Of a stretch of 64,000 nucleotides of DNA, positions 62,751 to 64,000 are shown one piece after another. The translations under genes and the position numbers were made by a program. The DNA lies in the NCBI GenBank assembly GCA_047600805.1, contig JASGKG010000001.1, forward strand, positions 1,116,001 through 1,180,000, in the 5' to 3' direction. Below the pieces are notes generated by a model. That model did no database searches and had not been told where the DNA came from. It saw only the letters and a program-made list of their open reading frames with translations. The stretch is from JADKHC01 sp047600805 (GTDB lineage Bacteria > Verrucomicrobiota > Verrucomicrobiia > Opitutales > Opitutaceae). Each line of letters starts with the position of its first letter. Position 1 is the first letter of the stretch.

Positions 62751-63977
62751 ATGTCGTCCTGGCTTCAGAAGAAAATTAACACGTTTGGTCAGTTCTACGT
62801 CGACGTGGTTTTTGGGCGAGGCGAGGGCGTGCGTGCGACGTTATTTGCGGGCCTCTTGCAGGGAGCGTCGCATCTTTATAGCGGCATCGTTCAGACGCGC
62901 TATTGGCTTTATCAGAACAGAATATTTCACGATCAACACCTTGGCTGCCTTGTCGTGGTGGTGGGGAACTTGACGTGGGGCGGAACGGGCAAGACGCCGG
63001 TCGTCGAAAAATTCGCGCGGGCTCTGCGTGACCGCGGCCGAAAAGTCGCGATTCTCAGCCGCGGTTACAAAAGCAAATCCCTGCCTCTTTGGAAAAAGAG
63101 CCTGAACTGGATCACTCACGCGAGCGAACCGCCGCCGAAGGTGGTCAGCGACGGTGAGCGCGTGTTGCTCAATTCGGAGGAGGCGGGCGACGAGCCCTTC
63201 ATGCTCGCGCGCAATCTCCCTGGCGTGATCGTGCTGGTCGATAAGAACCGCGTGAAATCCGGTGCGTATGCGATCAAGAAGTTTGGATGCGACACCTTGA
63301 TCCTCGACGATGGTTTTCAATACCTTCCGCTCAAAGGCAGGCTGAACCTTTTGCTCGTCGACAAAACCAATCCGTTTGGCAACGGCTTCGTCCTTCCGCG
63401 CGGCATTTTGCGCGAGCCGATCAAGGACCTTAAGCGCGCGAGCTACGTTTTTCTAACCAAGTCCAATGGCCAACGCGACGCCGAGCTCGAGGACCTCATT
63501 CACTCGCACAATCCAGGCGTGGATATTATCGAATGTGCGCACAAGCCGCAGTATTTGCAGCGCTTTGACAGCGATGAACGGTTGCCATTGACAGCTTTGA
63601 AAGGCCGCAGGGTAGGAGCGTTCAGCGGCATCGCGACGCCGGAGAGCTTCGAAAAATTCCTAAAGGACCTCGGCGCGACGCTGAGCTACACAAAACGGTT
63701 TCTCGATCACTACCGTTTTACCTACGAGGACATCGTTGGGATTTTCAGCGAAGCTTTGGCGGAACGCGTGGATTTTATTGTGACCACGGAGAAAGACGCG
63801 GTGCGTTTGCCCGACCACCTGCCGTGCCCCGTGCTGCTTTATTATCTGCGGCTGGAGATCGATATTATCCGTGGCGCGCCCGACTTCGACGAAGCGGTCA
63901 GCCGGATTTGTTTCTCCACGCTGCCACCGAGCACGGCGCCTTTCCCACTTGCCGCGGACGAGCGGAAGAAGGAATAG
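62751..63977 (+). CDS. lpxK: tetraacyldisaccharide 4'-kinase
   Basis: A 408-residue LpxK that phosphorylates the lipid A precursor at the 4' position at the inner membrane. It has an N-terminal membrane-associated segment (residues about 20-45), the P-loop VVVGNLTWGGTGKTPVVE near residue 70, LSRGYKSKS, and LILDDGFQYLPLKGRLNL (the DDGFQ family hallmark). Together with waaA it shows lipopolysaccharide synthesis. The C-terminal stop at 63975-63977 lies just inside the window. Confidence 0.95.
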   Translation: MSSWLQKKINTFGQFYVDVVFGRGEGVRATLFAGLLQGASHLYSGIVQTRYWLYQNRIFHDQHLGCLVVVVGNLTWGGTGKTPVVEKFARALRDRGRKVAILSRGYKSKSLPLWKKSLNWITHASEPPPKVVSDGERVLLNSEEAGDEPFMLARNLPGVIVLVDKNRVKSGAYAIKKFGCDTLILDDGFQYLPLKGRLNLLLVDKTNPFGNGFVLPRGILREPIKDLKRASYVFLTKSNGQRDAELEDLIHSHNPGVDIIECAHKPQYLQRFDSDERLPLTALKGRRVGAFSGIATPESFEKFLKDLGATLSYTKRFLDHYRFTYEDIVGIFSEALAERVDFIVTTEKDAVRLPDHLPCPVLLYYLRLEIDIIRGAPDFDEAVSRICFSTLPPSTAPFPLAADERKKE

Positions 63978-64000
63978 TTTCTGACATTCATGATTATTGA

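Noticed and set aside
1..64000. tRNA, rRNA, prophage, insertion sequence
   Set aside because: No cloverleaf with CCA or TTCGA loop context, no rRNA-like stretch, and no transposase or integrase was recognised on either strand.

Overview
The window looks like a chromosome segment from a Gram-negative member of the Verrucomicrobiota, most likely Opitutaceae-like. This is inferred from gene content, not from a marker gene. Lipopolysaccharide genes (waaA, lpxK) are present, together with many secreted plant-polysaccharide enzymes and a planctomycete/verrucomicrobial (PVM) type bacterial microcompartment (BMC) operon. I found no rRNA, tRNA, CRISPR array, phage or transposase.

Layout. 1-4.3 kb: end of a HIT protein, small membrane or unknown proteins, and two paralogous glycosyltransferase-like genes flanking an FkbM methyltransferase. 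4.3-9.7 kb: M16 protease, waaA, WYL regulator. 9.8-16.4 kb: secreted carbohydrate-active genes (PL26-like exo-rhamnogalacturonan lyase, an unrecognised 666-residue exported protein, a GFA-fold protein, a GH43-like protein). 16.5-18.25 kb: two small proteins and a gene-poor stretch holding a degenerate 21-bp tandem array. 18.25-23.4 kb: response regulator, hybrid histidine kinase, a candidate structured RNA with a strong terminator, chemoreceptor and CheW. 23.5-30.6 kb: ffh, a frame-disrupted membrane-anchored gene with a G15 tract, a GYF-domain membrane protein, a DapF-like epimerase with serines at both catalytic cysteine positions, and a small membrane protein. 30.7-39.9 kb: GH39, DUF4097-like protein, methyltransferase, old yellow enzyme, smc, yraN. 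40.1-43.4 kb: zwf-opcA-pgl.

44.4-58.4 kb is the metabolic core. lutABC (lactate oxidation) diverges from rhaB (rhamnulokinase). A PL1 pectate lyase follows, then the minus-strand operon pduL, BMC-H, BMC-H, ackA, BMC-H, BMC-P, aldehyde dehydrogenase, BMC-P, BMC-P, class II aldolase, lactate/malate dehydrogenase. The set reads as a route: pectin and rhamnogalacturonan are cut outside the cytoplasm; rhamnulose or fuculose 1-phosphate is split to DHAP and lactaldehyde; lactaldehyde goes through lactyl-CoA and lactyl-phosphate to lactate with ATP gain inside the shell; LutABC oxidises lactate to pyruvate. 58.6-64 kb: thioredoxin-like protein, GH28, class V aminotransferase, panD, lpxK.

Between genes there are several repeat structures: two nearly identical hairpins in two separate convergent gaps, three unrelated long imperfect inverted repeats, and the 21-bp array. 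The most noteworthy items are the BMC/Lut/rhamnose cluster with three different BMC-H pore loops, the G15 frameshift, the 21-bp array, the DapF variant, and the paired convergent hairpins.
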